A stretch of 64,000 nt of DNA from Streptomyces sp. NBC_01463 (GTDB taxonomy: Bacteria > Actinomycetota > Actinomycetes > Streptomycetales > Streptomycetaceae): the NCBI GenBank assembly GCA_036227345.1, contig CP109468.1:7998001-8062000 (forward strand), in the 5' to 3' direction. Positions 8,295 to 17,068 of the stretch are shown here, one piece after another. Made by a program: the position numbers and the translations under genes. The notes beneath the pieces are model-generated. The model searched no databases. It was not told where the DNA came from and saw only the letters and a list, made by a program, of their open reading frames with translations. Positions within the stretch are counted from its first letter, which is position 1; the number at the start of each line of letters is the position of its first letter.

Positions 8295-10730
8295 ATGCCC
8301 CCCAGACCGCTGACCGCGCCCCGGCGCCTCGCCGCGCGAACAGCCGCCGTGGTCATCACCGGCGCACTGGCCGCCGCCGTCCTGCCCGCCGCCGAGGCCG
8401 CGACGCCCGTCACCCGCCCCACCGCCTATGTCGACCCGCTCATCGGCAGTGCGAACGGCGGCAACACCTTTCCGGGCGCCACCGCCCCGAACGGCATGAT
8501 CGCCTGGTCGCCGACGAGCACCAAGGGCGACCAGACGGGCACCGGCGCCGCGAACGGCTACCAGTACGACACCACCCGGCTGCGCGGCCTGAGCCTCACC
8601 CACGTCAACGGCGCCGGGTGCGACCCGGGCGCCGCCGGTGACATCCCGGTCATGCCGTTCGTCGGGGACATCACCTCGTCGCCGTCGGCCGACACCAAGG
8701 ACGCCGTCTACGCCGCGGACTTCTCGCACGACGACGAGCGGGCCGTGCCGGGCCGCTACACCGTCGGCCTCGACTCCGGAGCCACCGCCGACCTCGCGGT
8801 GAGCCGCCGGGCCGGTGTGGCCGACTTCGCCTTCCCGGCCGGGAAACCCGCCAACCTGCTCTTCCGCGTCTCGAACTCGCTCAACGGCAGCGAGGACGCC
8901 GAGGTGCGGATCGACACCGCCCGCCGCAAGGTCACGGGCTCGGTGCTCACCGGCGCGTTCTGCGGCCGCCGCGCCAACGGCGGCACCAACAACCGCAAGA
9001 GCTACTACCGCCTCTACTTCACCGCCTCCTTCGACCGCGCCTTCTCCTCCACCGGCACCTGGAAGGACGGCACGCTCGCTCCCGGCTCGACCGCCGGCAG
9101 CGGCGGCGAGGGCTACGCCACCGGCGCGGACCGGGCCGGCCGCGGCTCGGGCGGCTGGGTCGGCTTCGACACCACGACCGACAGCGACGTCCACATGCGG
9201 GTCGGTATCTCCTACGTCAGCCAGGCCGGCGCCGAGGCCAACCTGAAGGCGGAGATCGCCCCGCACGCGGGCGTCGACGACGTCGCGGCGGCCGCGAGCC
9301 GCAGCTGGGACCGCGAGCTGGCCTCCGTACGCACGGGCGGCGGCACGGAGGCGCAGCGCACCGCCTTCTACACCGCGCTGTACCACTCCCTGATGCAGCC
9401 CAACATCATCAGCGACACCGACGGCCGCTACCCGGGCATGGACGGGAAACCCCACCGGATCGAGCGCGGACAGGGGGCGCAGTACAGCAACTTCTCCGGC
9501 TGGGACCAGTACCGGGCGCAGATCCAGCTGCTCGCCCTCATCAAGCCGGAGATCGCCGGGGACTTCGCCCAGTCGCTGTACAACTTCGCCCGGCAGAACG
9601 GCGGTGTGTGGGACCGCTGGGTGCACATCAACGGCGCCACCCACGTGATGACCGGCGACCCCACCGCGGCCACCCTCGCCACGTTCTACGCCATGGGGGT
9701 GCGGAACTTCGACTACGAGGGCGCGTACGAGTCGCTGGCGCGGCAGGCGACCGTCCCCGTGGACGACGGGCTCTCGGACGCGGGCTGCCCGGGGCAGTGC
9801 ACCGGCCAGCGTCCCAACCTGGCCCAGTACCTGGACTCCCACTACGCGCCCCAGGACGTCTGCCACTGCTGGGGCGGCGCCGCCGAGACACTGGAGGACG
9901 CGGTCGCCGACGACGCGCTCGGCCGCTGGGCGGGGCTGCTCGGCCGGGACGAGGAGGCCGCGGCGTTCAGGGAGCGCGGCGGCTGGTGGCGCAACGTGTA
10001 CAACGCGCAGGCCACGGACGGGGCCGGCACCGACGGCTACATCCAGCCCCGCAACCTCGACGGCTCCTGGGCCGGGCCGTTCAGCCCGGGCAGCGACCGC
10101 GGCTTCGCGCAGGGCACCAGCGCCACGTACACCTGGATGGTCCCGCAGGACGTCCAGGGGCTCGCGGAGGCGATGGGCGGCCGGGTCATCGCGGCGCGGC
10201 GCCTGGACGGCTTCTTCCACAAGGCGGACGGCTCCTGGTCGGTGAAGGGCGGTGACGCGGTGCGCTACGACCCCACCAACGAGCCCGGCATCCACGCCCC
10301 TTGGCTCTACAACGCCCTCGGTCAGCCGTGGAAGACGCAGGAGACGGTCCGCGAGATCCTGAACACGGTCTACGGGACCGGCCCGCGCGGGCTGCCGGGC
10401 AATGACGACCTGGGCACCATGTCCGCCTGGTACGTCTTCTCCGCGCTGGGCCTCTACCCGCAGACGCCGGGCGGCGCCTCGATGCTGCTGGGCGCCCCGC
10501 TGTTCCCGAAGGCGGTGATCGACCGGCCGCACGGCGGGGACATCACGATCACCGCTCCGGCCGCCGACGCCGGCCATCCGTACATCGACGCGGTGACGGT
10601 CGACGGGCGCGCGCACGACCGTTCGTGGACGGACGCGAGCCTGCTCGGCCGGGGTGGCTCGCTCGTCTACCGGCTGTCCGCCACCGCCAACACCTCGTGG
10701 GCCACGGCCCCTTCGGGGCTGCCGCGGTAG
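8295..10730 (+). CDS. Secreted glycoside hydrolase family 92 (exo-alpha-mannosidase type)
   Basis: This 811-residue exported enzyme of family GH92 consists of calcium-dependent exo-alpha-mannosidases, typically alpha-1,2. The ATG at 8295 has GGAAGG upstream. A Sec signal (RRLAARTAAVVITGALAAA...AEAA) covers about 35 residues. Family motifs are present in order: DPLIGSANGGNTFPGA near the N-terminus, SGWDQYRAQ and DRWVHINGATHVMTGDP in the middle. In the C-terminal barrel GNDDLGTMSAWYVFSALGLYP-type residues carry the acid/base region. Fungal or yeast mannans and N-glycans are the usual substrates. A LacI-type palindrome overlaps its promoter region, and a strong terminator follows. Confidence 0.93.
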   Translation: MPPRPLTAPRRLAARTAAVVITGALAAAVLPAAEAATPVTRPTAYVDPLIGSANGGNTFPGATAPNGMIAWSPTSTKGDQTGTGAANGYQYDTTRLRGLSLTHVNGAGCDPGAAGDIPVMPFVGDITSSPSADTKDAVYAADFSHDDERAVPGRYTVGLDSGATADLAVSRRAGVADFAFPAGKPANLLFRVSNSLNGSEDAEVRIDTARRKVTGSVLTGAFCGRRANGGTNNRKSYYRLYFTASFDRAFSSTGTWKDGTLAPGSTAGSGGEGYATGADRAGRGSGGWVGFDTTTDSDVHMRVGISYVSQAGAEANLKAEIAPHAGVDDVAAAASRSWDRELASVRTGGGTEAQRTAFYTALYHSLMQPNIISDTDGRYPGMDGKPHRIERGQGAQYSNFSGWDQYRAQIQLLALIKPEIAGDFAQSLYNFARQNGGVWDRWVHINGATHVMTGDPTAATLATFYAMGVRNFDYEGAYESLARQATVPVDDGLSDAGCPGQCTGQRPNLAQYLDSHYAPQDVCHCWGGAAETLEDAVADDALGRWAGLLGRDEEAAAFRERGGWWRNVYNAQATDGAGTDGYIQPRNLDGSWAGPFSPGSDRGFAQGTSATYTWMVPQDVQGLAEAMGGRVIAARRLDGFFHKADGSWSVKGGDAVRYDPTNEPGIHAPWLYNALGQPWKTQETVREILNTVYGTGPRGLPGNDDLGTMSAWYVFSALGLYPQTPGGASMLLGAPLFPKAVIDRPHGGDITITAPAADAGHPYIDAVTVDGRAHDRSWTDASLLGRGGSLVYRLSATANTSWATAPSGLPR

Positions 10731-10741
10731 CCGGACGGCGA

Positions 10742-10789
10742 GCCTGTGCCGGATCGGCCGCGCCGTGTGCGCGGCGATCCGGCACAGGC
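10742..10789. terminator. Terminator hairpin after GH92
   Basis: A 15-bp perfect stem (10742-10756 with 10775-10789) continues after one bulged G into CCGCGC/GCGCGG with a five-base loop. It begins 11 bases after the GH92 stop. Confidence 0.85.
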
Positions 10790-10813
10790 GTGGCACGGGT
10801 TCGGTGCCAGAAG

Positions 10814-10912
10814 TTTCTATCGTTGAAAATTCTCTGTGCACGACTGTTGTTTTGCGTTTGATGCTGTGGCTCAATGTTCGATTGTGTGCTGTGCCTCACA
10901 GGTTCGAGGCAC
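10814..10912 (+). promoter_or_regulatory. Leader of the GH2/LamG gene: LacI-like site and hairpin
   Basis: The 208 bases between GH92 and the next gene are notably AT-rich for this genome. TTTCTATCGTTGAAA (10814-10828) resembles a LacI-type operator. GTGCCTC (10891-10897) and GAGGCAC (10906-10912) form a 7-bp hairpin with an eight-base loop shortly before the ribosome site. No convincing -35/-10 pair was found. Confidence 0.35.
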
Positions 10913-10938
10913 TTCAGCTCTCTCGACAGGACGACGCC

Positions 10939-13900
10939 TTGAGACGACAAATGCCCCGCCCCCGCGCTCTGTTCCGAACGGCGGCCGTGGCCGCAGCACT
11001 GCTGGTCCCCGTCGGGGCCACCCTGGTCCCGGCCGCCGCAGCCACCCCCGCCGCAGCCGCCGGCACCGCCTCCGCGACCACCTTCAAGGCCGGTGACCCG
11101 GCCACCGCCGTGCACGGGCTGAAGGGCGAGTACTTCAGCATGTCCGCGCCGGGTGCGCGGGACTTCGACAAGCTCGGCGGGGTCGCCCTCGACCCGCAGA
11201 TCAACTTCCCCGGTCTCACCGGCACGTTCGAGTCCACCACCGGCCGGACCGAGAACACCACCGCCCGCTGGACCGGCAACATCACGGCCCCCGAGGACGG
11301 GGACTACACCTTCGCCGCGAGCGGCGACAACGGCTTCCGGCTCTTCATCGACGGCCAGGTGGTCATCGACCACTGGGAGCCGGACTGGGACAACGAGCAG
11401 ACCAGCAGGCCGGTCGCGCTCAAGGCCGGTGAGCCGCACACGTTCAAGCTGGAGATGTTCCAGGACACCGGCGGCGCGAACATGTTCCTGCGCTGGTCCA
11501 GTGCCACGCTCGCCCGGCAGATCGTGCCCGAGTCCGCCTTCACCCCGCCCGCGGACTTCGAGGTCTACCCGGTCGGGCTGAGCGTCGCGGACAACGGCCT
11601 GAAGCTCCGGGCGACGTTCGAGGACAAGGTGGCCGACTACGCCGCCCTGAAGGACCACCTCACCATCGAGGCCGACACCTCGCCGATCCCCGTGAAGTCC
11701 GTCGCCCGGGTGCCGGGCAACGCCAAGGCGCTGGACATCACCCTGACCGGGCCCGTCCAGAAGGACCAGCAGGTCAGGGTCGGGTACGACGGCGAAGCCG
11801 GCCTCCAGGTCGGCGGCAAGGCCGTTCCCCAGATCAGCCGCACCGCCACGAACCTGTCCACGCACCGGCTGACCACCACCTGGGGCGACAAGGTCGACCG
11901 CAACCACCCGCTGCCCGAGTACCCCCGGCCGCAGCAGGTGCGCGACGACTGGAAGAACCTCAACGGCCCGTGGGAGTTCGCCGGGGCCAAGGCCGGTGAG
12001 CAGCCCGTCTTCGGCAAGAAGCTGGGCGAGCGCATCACCGTGCCCTACCCGGTCGAGTCGCAGCTCTCCGGTCTCGAGCGCCACGAAGACCACATGTTCT
12101 ACCGCAAGCTCGTCACCGTCCCGAAGAACTGGGCCGTCAAGGGTGACAAGCACGGCAAGGGCCAGAGCAACCGGCTGAAGCTCAACTTCGGTGCCGTCGA
12201 CTACCAGGCCACCGTCTGGGTCAACGGCAAGCAGGTCGCCGAGCACACCGGCGGCTACACCGCCTTCAGCGCCGACATCACCGACGCGGTCAAGGGCAGC
12301 GGTCAGCAGGAGATCGTCGTCGCGGTCACCGACACCACCGGCGCCGACCAGCCCACCGGCAAGCAGTCCGCCAACCCCGGCGGCATCTTCTACACCGCCT
12401 CGTCCGGCATCTGGCAGACCGTCTGGATGGAGCCCGTAGCCCCGGCGGCCGTCGACTCCCTGACGACCACCCCGGACATCGGCAAGGGCCGGCTCGCCCT
12501 GACGGTCAACTCCGCCGACGCCTCGTCCTCCGCCCGGATCACCGCCGTCGCCCGCGACAAGAAGGGCAAGGTCGTCGGCAGCGTCACCGGCCCGGCCAAC
12601 CGCGAGCTGAGCCTGCCGGTCGCGAAGCAGCACCTGTGGACGCCTGACGACCCCTACCTCTACGACCTGAAGGTCACCCTCGACGACGGCCGCTCCAAGG
12701 ACACCGTCGACAGCTACTTCGGCATGCGGTCCTTCGGTGTCGCCGAGGTCGGCGGCTACCAGAAGCTGGTCCTGAACGGGAAGCCGTTCTTCTCCCTCGC
12801 CCAGCTCGACCAGGGCTTCTACCCGGACGGCCTGAACACGGCGCCCAGCGACTCCGCCCTGCTCTTCGACCTGAAGGCGCAGAAGGACCTCGGCTTCAAC
12901 TCCGTGCGCAAGCACATCAAGGTCGAGCCCGCGCGCTGGTACTACCACGCCGACCAGCTGGGTCTGCTGGTGTGGCAGGACTTCGTCTCCGGCAACCTCA
13001 CCGGCGAGAAGGGCCACAAGGCCTTCCTCGACCAGGGCGCCGAGATGATGAAGCAGCTGCACAACTACCCCTCGATCGGTGCCTGGATCGTCTTCAACGA
13101 GGGCTGGGGCGAGTGGGACCGCACCGAGACCGGCAAGATCACCGAGCAGGTCCAGGCCGCCGACCCCTCCCGCGTCGTCAACGCCCACAGCGGTGTCAAC
13201 TGCTGCAACTCGAAGGGTGACTCGGGCAAGGGCGACATCATCGACCACCACGACTACAACAACACCGACCCGGCCTTCCCGGACGACAACCGCGCGGCGA
13301 TGGACGGCGAGCACGGCGGATTCACCCTGCGGATGCCCGGACACATGTGGCCCGGCGCGCCCACCGCGATCTACAGCGGTGTCGCCGACAAGGCCGCGCT
13401 GACCGCCAAGTACGTCGAGAACACCCGTAAGTACTACCTGGAGGCGGCCGGCGCCGAACTCTCCGGCTCCATCTACACCCAGGTGACCGACCTGGAGAAC
13501 GAGCTCAACGGGCTCTGGACGTACGACCGCCGCGAGATCAAGGTCGACCCGGCCCAGGTCCGCAAGATCAACCGAGAGGTCATCGCCGCCGGCGCGGCCG
13601 CCGGCGAGCGGGACGAGATCAAGGGCGGCGGCGCCTGGTCCCTCGACGAGAACAAGGGCACCGAGGCCGCCGACAGCGGGCCGAACCACAAGACCCTCAC
13701 CCTCTCCGAGGGCACGTCCTGGACGGCCGGCGTGCACGGCTCGGCGCTGAAGTTCGACGGCGCGGGCCAGTACGCCGAGACCGACGGCCCGGTCGTCGAC
13801 ACCACCGGCGACTACACCGTCTCCGCCTGGGCGTCGCTGGACGCCCTGCCCGGCAACTACGCCACCATCGTCAGCCAGGACGGCCGGCGTCAGGAGAACC

Positions 13901-14235
13901 CGTTCTACCTCCAGTACGGCCAGGGCGGATTCGCCTTCTCCACCCCCGGCGCCCACCGCGCCCGGCTGGAGATGAAGCCCGAGCTCGGCCAGTGGTACCA
14001 CGTGGTCGGTGTGCGCAGCGGTGACGAGATCAAGCTGTACGTGGACGGCAAGCTCGCCGCGACCGCGCCGGCCGGATCGGCCGACGTCAGCAGCGGAGCC
14101 CTGGCCGTGGGCCGCGCCAAGTGGTCGGGTGGGAACACCGACTTCTGGAACGGTTCCGTCGACCAGGTCGCGGTGTACGACAAGGCCCTGACCGCCGACG
14201 AGGTGAGCGCGCTGCACGACAGCGAGCAGCCGTAG
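10939..14235 (+). CDS. Secreted GH2 glycosidase with PA14 and LamG domains
   Basis: This exported protein is about 1098 residues. After a signal peptide (FRTAAVAAALLVPVGATLVP) comes a PA14 domain (GLKGEYFSM to MFLRWSS, about residues 60-190). The GH2 jelly-roll, Ig-like and TIM-barrel domains follow. VFNEGWGEWD holds the acid/base Glu721, and MDGEHGGF holds the likely nucleophile Glu791. The C-terminus is a LamG/concanavalin-like domain (VHGSALKFDGAGQYAE to FWNGSVDQVAVYD). The TTG at 10939 is preferred over ATG 10951 because ACAGGACG precedes it; this is uncertain. GH2 covers beta-galactosidase, beta-glucuronidase and related activities, and the specificity cannot be read. A second GH2 gene converges on it. 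Confidence 0.88.
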   Translation: MRRQMPRPRALFRTAAVAAALLVPVGATLVPAAAATPAAAAGTASATTFKAGDPATAVHGLKGEYFSMSAPGARDFDKLGGVALDPQINFPGLTGTFESTTGRTENTTARWTGNITAPEDGDYTFAASGDNGFRLFIDGQVVIDHWEPDWDNEQTSRPVALKAGEPHTFKLEMFQDTGGANMFLRWSSATLARQIVPESAFTPPADFEVYPVGLSVADNGLKLRATFEDKVADYAALKDHLTIEADTSPIPVKSVARVPGNAKALDITLTGPVQKDQQVRVGYDGEAGLQVGGKAVPQISRTATNLSTHRLTTTWGDKVDRNHPLPEYPRPQQVRDDWKNLNGPWEFAGAKAGEQPVFGKKLGERITVPYPVESQLSGLERHEDHMFYRKLVTVPKNWAVKGDKHGKGQSNRLKLNFGAVDYQATVWVNGKQVAEHTGGYTAFSADITDAVKGSGQQEIVVAVTDTTGADQPTGKQSANPGGIFYTASSGIWQTVWMEPVAPAAVDSLTTTPDIGKGRLALTVNSADASSSARITAVARDKKGKVVGSVTGPANRELSLPVAKQHLWTPDDPYLYDLKVTLDDGRSKDTVDSYFGMRSFGVAEVGGYQKLVLNGKPFFSLAQLDQGFYPDGLNTAPSDSALLFDLKAQKDLGFNSVRKHIKVEPARWYYHADQLGLLVWQDFVSGNLTGEKGHKAFLDQGAEMMKQLHNYPSIGAWIVFNEGWGEWDRTETGKITEQVQAADPSRVVNAHSGVNCCNSKGDSGKGDIIDHHDYNNTDPAFPDDNRAAMDGEHGGFTLRMPGHMWPGAPTAIYSGVADKAALTAKYVENTRKYYLEAAGAELSGSIYTQVTDLENELNGLWTYDRREIKVDPAQVRKINREVIAAGAAAGERDEIKGGGAWSLDENKGTEAADSGPNHKTLTLSEGTSWTAGVHGSALKFDGAGQYAETDGPVVDTTGDYTVSAWASLDALPGNYATIVSQDGRRQENPFYLQYGQGGFAFSTPGAHRARLEMKPELGQWYHVVGVRSGDEIKLYVDGKLAATAPAGSADVSSGALAVGRAKWSGGNTDFWNGSVDQVAVYDKALTADEVSALHDSEQP

Positions 14236-14277
14236 TCCGGGCTGTTCGTGAAGTGCTGAACCCCTGAAGCACCGAAA

Positions 14278-14317
14278 CCGCTGCCTGCCACCGCATCCGT
14301 GCGGCGGCAGGCAGCGG
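14278..14317 (+). terminator. Terminator after the GH2/LamG gene
   Basis: A 12-bp perfect stem joins 14278-14289 to 14306-14317. An inner CCGCA/TGCGG pairing lies inside it. Confidence 0.85.
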
Positions 14318-14550
14318 CATGCGCCGCGTGGGGGGCCGGGAGGTGCCGGGACATGTGACCCTGACCCGCACCCACGACGTCCCGGCGGCGCAGACCGGGC
14401 TTCCACGGGACGAACTGGCCTCGCTGCCCAGCATGTTCACGGCCGCATCGGCTCGGCGACATGGTGTGGCGGGTGTCTGCTCGCGACCGCGGCGGCCGGC
14501 CGGCGCAGCCGCACACGTATCTCGCCCCGGCTGTCGGGACGCGCCAGACC

Positions 14551-14592
14551 GACGGCCCGGATGCGACGCGGTCGCGTCGTGTCCGGGCCGTC
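14551..14592 (-). terminator. Terminator after the GH2/AbfB gene
   Basis: A stem of about 19 bp (14551-14569 with 14574-14592, including two G-T wobbles) closes a four-base loop. It lies 30 bases past the minus-strand stop. Confidence 0.85.
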
Positions 14593-14621
14593 GGCCACAG
14601 CGATGGAGCGGGCGGGTCAGA

Positions 14622-16967
14622 TCACGGCGCCCAGGGCGCCTCCACCGCCCAGGTGGTGTCCTCGGTGAAGGTGGCCGGGTTGTCCCAGGCGTGCCCGCCG
14701 CCCGGTGTGGCCAGCCACACCTCCGAATCGATGTGGCGCAGATAGCTGCCCGGCAGATTGGCGCTGGACAGTCGCACGCCCCCGGTGCCGGCTACGGCGC
14801 ACCAGGTGGCGTCGGCCTTGAAGAGCGCCGAGCCGTCGTTGGCGTCGCGGCGGACCCGGAAGTCGCGGTGCCGGAGGTACTCGCCGGGATAGTTGCGGGA
14901 CTCCAGCGAGTAGCAGTTGCTGTTGGCGAGTCCGGTGACGATCTTCCAGGTGGCGTCGTTCTTCAGCAGTCCGCTGCTTCCCGCGTCGACGACCTCGGTG
15001 AAGGCGAGCGCGTCCTGGTGGCGCAGGTACTTGTTGGTGTACCCGGGCGTCGTGACGCGGAGCGACTTGTACTGCCCGGTGGGCAGGGTCACCGGCGGGG
15101 CCGGGTTGCGTGAGGCGTTGATGAGGGCCTGGTTGGCGGCCTTCACCCGTGCGGTGTCCACCTTGACGACCTGGCGGTCGTAGGTGAGCAGCCCGTTCGC
15201 CTCGTTCTCGACGTCGGTGATCTCCGTGTAGACCGAGGCGGAGAGGCCCGCGGGCAGCTGGCCGACGCGGATGCTGTCGAGCAGCCCGACGAAACGGTTG
15301 TTCAGCGCGGAGACGCTCGCCTGGTCCTCGTAGCTGAAGCCGCCGCCGGGGAACCACTCGTGTCCGGGGACCTTGTAGCCGAGGCCGCCGAACTCACCGA
15401 GGACCGCGGCTCTGGTCGCGGTCGGCGCGGTGTTGCCGGGGCCGACGTAGATGTGGTTGTCGACCACGTCCCCGTTGCCGCCGTCCACCGAGCCGCAGCA
15501 GTTGACCCCGCTCATGTTGTTCACCAGGCGGGAGGGGTCGTAGGCCTTCACCTCGTTGGCGATCCTGGCCTGGTCGTACTGCCCCCAGCCCTCGTTCTGG
15601 TCGACCCACATCACCAGCGAGGGCGAGCTGCGGTGCTGGTCGATGATCGCGTGGAACTCGGCCTCCCACTGGGTGCGGGCCGCCGTGCCGGGGCTCTTGC
15701 CGGTGTCCATGGCGGGCATGTCCTGCCAGACGAGCAGGCCCAGCTTGTCCGCCCAGTAGAACCAGCGCTGCGGTTCCACCTTGATGTGCTTGCGGACCAT
15801 GTTGAAGCCGAGGTCCTTGTGGGCCTGGAGGTCGGACTTGAGGGCGGCGTCGGTCGGCGCGGTGTAGATGCCGTCCGGCCAGTAGCCCTGGTCCAGGGTG
15901 CCGGTCTGGAACACGAACTTCCCGTTGAGCACCGGCCGCAGCACACCGTCGACCTTGGCCACGGCGATCGACCGCATGCCCGTGTAGCCGCTTGCCGAGT
16001 CGGTGACGGCCGAGCCGTCGAGCAGCTCCGCCTTCACGTCGTACAGGAACGGGTCCTCCGGAGTCCACAGATGCGCGTTGGGCACCGGGACGGAGATCTC
16101 GGAGCCGACGGTGCCGGTGGCCGTGCCGACCACGGTTCCGCCGCTGGAGACGGTGACCCGGGCGGTGCGGCCGGACGCGGACGCGCCCTGCACCTTCACC
16201 CGCAGGGTGCTGTCGCCCAGGTTCGGCGTCATGTCGAGACGGGTGATGTGGGCCGCCGCGACCGGCTCCAGCCAGACGGTCTGCCAGATGCCGGAGGCCG
16301 CGGTGTAGAAGATGCCGCCGCCGCTGTGCGGCTGCACGTCGTTGATGCGCTGCTTGCCGACGGCCTGGCCGCCCGTCTGCGTCGGGTCGTACACGGACAC
16401 CACGACCGTGTTCGTACCCCCGTTGAGCTGCGGGGTGATGTCGTACGCGAACGAGTCGTAGCCGCCCTTGTGGGCGCCGACCTGGGTGCCGTTGACCCAG
16501 ACCGTCGTCTGCCAGTCGGAGGCGCCGAAGTTCAGCTCGACCCGGCGGCCGTTCCAGCCGGCGGGCACGGTGAAGGTGCGCTTGTACCAGAGCTTGTCAT
16601 TCTCGGTGATCCTGCGCTGGATGCCGGAGAGCGCGGACTCCGCGACGAACGGCACCCGGATCTGATCGGGGAACGAGGACGGCTGCCCGGCGTCGCGGCC
16701 GGTCACCGCGAAGTCCCAGATGCCGTTGAGGTTGGCCCAGTCGGGCCGGGTCAGCTGCGGGCGCGGATACTCCGGCAGCGGCTTGTCGACCGGGACCTGG
16801 GCGGTCCACGGCGTCGTCATCGGGGACGGCTTGGGTGCCCAGGAGGCGGCACCGGCCGGCGCCGATCCGACTCCCACCAGTGCCGAGGACACCAGCGCCA
16901 GCAGTCCGGTCGTGGCGATCGCCCGTCTCCACCACGGCCTGCGGCCGGGCACACGTAAACGGCTCAT
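14622..16967 (-). CDS. Secreted GH2 glycosidase with C-terminal AbfB (CBM42) domain
   Basis: This 781-residue exported enzyme starts at the ATG whose first base is 16967, with AGGAG about eight bases upstream. A Sec-like signal (RRAIATTGLLALVSSALVGVG) is followed by the GH2 sugar-binding domain (LPEYPRPQLTRPDWANLNGIWDF-type motif). The TIM barrel follows with QNEGWGQYD (acid/base Glu) and LGEFGGLG (nucleophile Glu). The last 150 residues form an AbfB arabinose-binding beta-trefoil with three repeats marked by YLRHQD, YLRHRD and YLRHID. The GH127 gene immediately upstream on the same strand makes arabinose-bearing polysaccharide the likely target. Confidence 0.9.
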   Translation of the reverse strand: MSRLRVPGRRPWWRRAIATTGLLALVSSALVGVGSAPAGAASWAPKPSPMTTPWTAQVPVDKPLPEYPRPQLTRPDWANLNGIWDFAVTGRDAGQPSSFPDQIRVPFVAESALSGIQRRITENDKLWYKRTFTVPAGWNGRRVELNFGASDWQTTVWVNGTQVGAHKGGYDSFAYDITPQLNGGTNTVVVSVYDPTQTGGQAVGKQRINDVQPHSGGGIFYTAASGIWQTVWLEPVAAAHITRLDMTPNLGDSTLRVKVQGASASGRTARVTVSSGGTVVGTATGTVGSEISVPVPNAHLWTPEDPFLYDVKAELLDGSAVTDSASGYTGMRSIAVAKVDGVLRPVLNGKFVFQTGTLDQGYWPDGIYTAPTDAALKSDLQAHKDLGFNMVRKHIKVEPQRWFYWADKLGLLVWQDMPAMDTGKSPGTAARTQWEAEFHAIIDQHRSSPSLVMWVDQNEGWGQYDQARIANEVKAYDPSRLVNNMSGVNCCGSVDGGNGDVVDNHIYVGPGNTAPTATRAAVLGEFGGLGYKVPGHEWFPGGGFSYEDQASVSALNNRFVGLLDSIRVGQLPAGLSASVYTEITDVENEANGLLTYDRQVVKVDTARVKAANQALINASRNPAPPVTLPTGQYKSLRVTTPGYTNKYLRHQDALAFTEVVDAGSSGLLKNDATWKIVTGLANSNCYSLESRNYPGEYLRHRDFRVRRDANDGSALFKADATWCAVAGTGGVRLSSANLPGSYLRHIDSEVWLATPGGGHAWDNPATFTEDTTWAVEAPWAP

Positions 16968-17010
16968 CGGTTCGTCTCCTTCGCCGGGGGCTGCCCCCGG
17001 TACGGGGAAA

Positions 17011-17036
17011 CTCCCCGCGCCGGATGGCGCGGGGAG
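17011..17036 (-). terminator. Hairpin between GH127 and the GH2/AbfB gene
   Basis: CTCCCCGCGCC (17011-17021) pairs perfectly with 17026-17036 around the loop GGAT. A second hairpin, CCGGGGGC/GCCCCCGG, lies at 16984-17000 just before the ribosome site of the downstream gene. The first probably reduces read-through from GH127. Confidence 0.75.
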
Positions 17037-17068
17037 CGGTGCGGGATGTGCGGAGGAACGGTCGGGGG

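Larger units (their letters stand above)
14236..14621. other. 386-bp convergent intergenic region with two terminators
   Basis: No gene is visible between the two convergent GH2 genes. The region holds a hairpin at 14278-14317 serving the plus-strand gene and a 42-base hairpin at 14551-14592 serving the minus-strand gene. The bases between them look like ordinary GC-rich spacer. Confidence 0.7.

Noticed and set aside
14318..14550. A possible gene between the two convergent GH2 genes
   Set aside because: Open frames here have no ribosome site and are bounded by two terminators; nothing protein-like was recognised.
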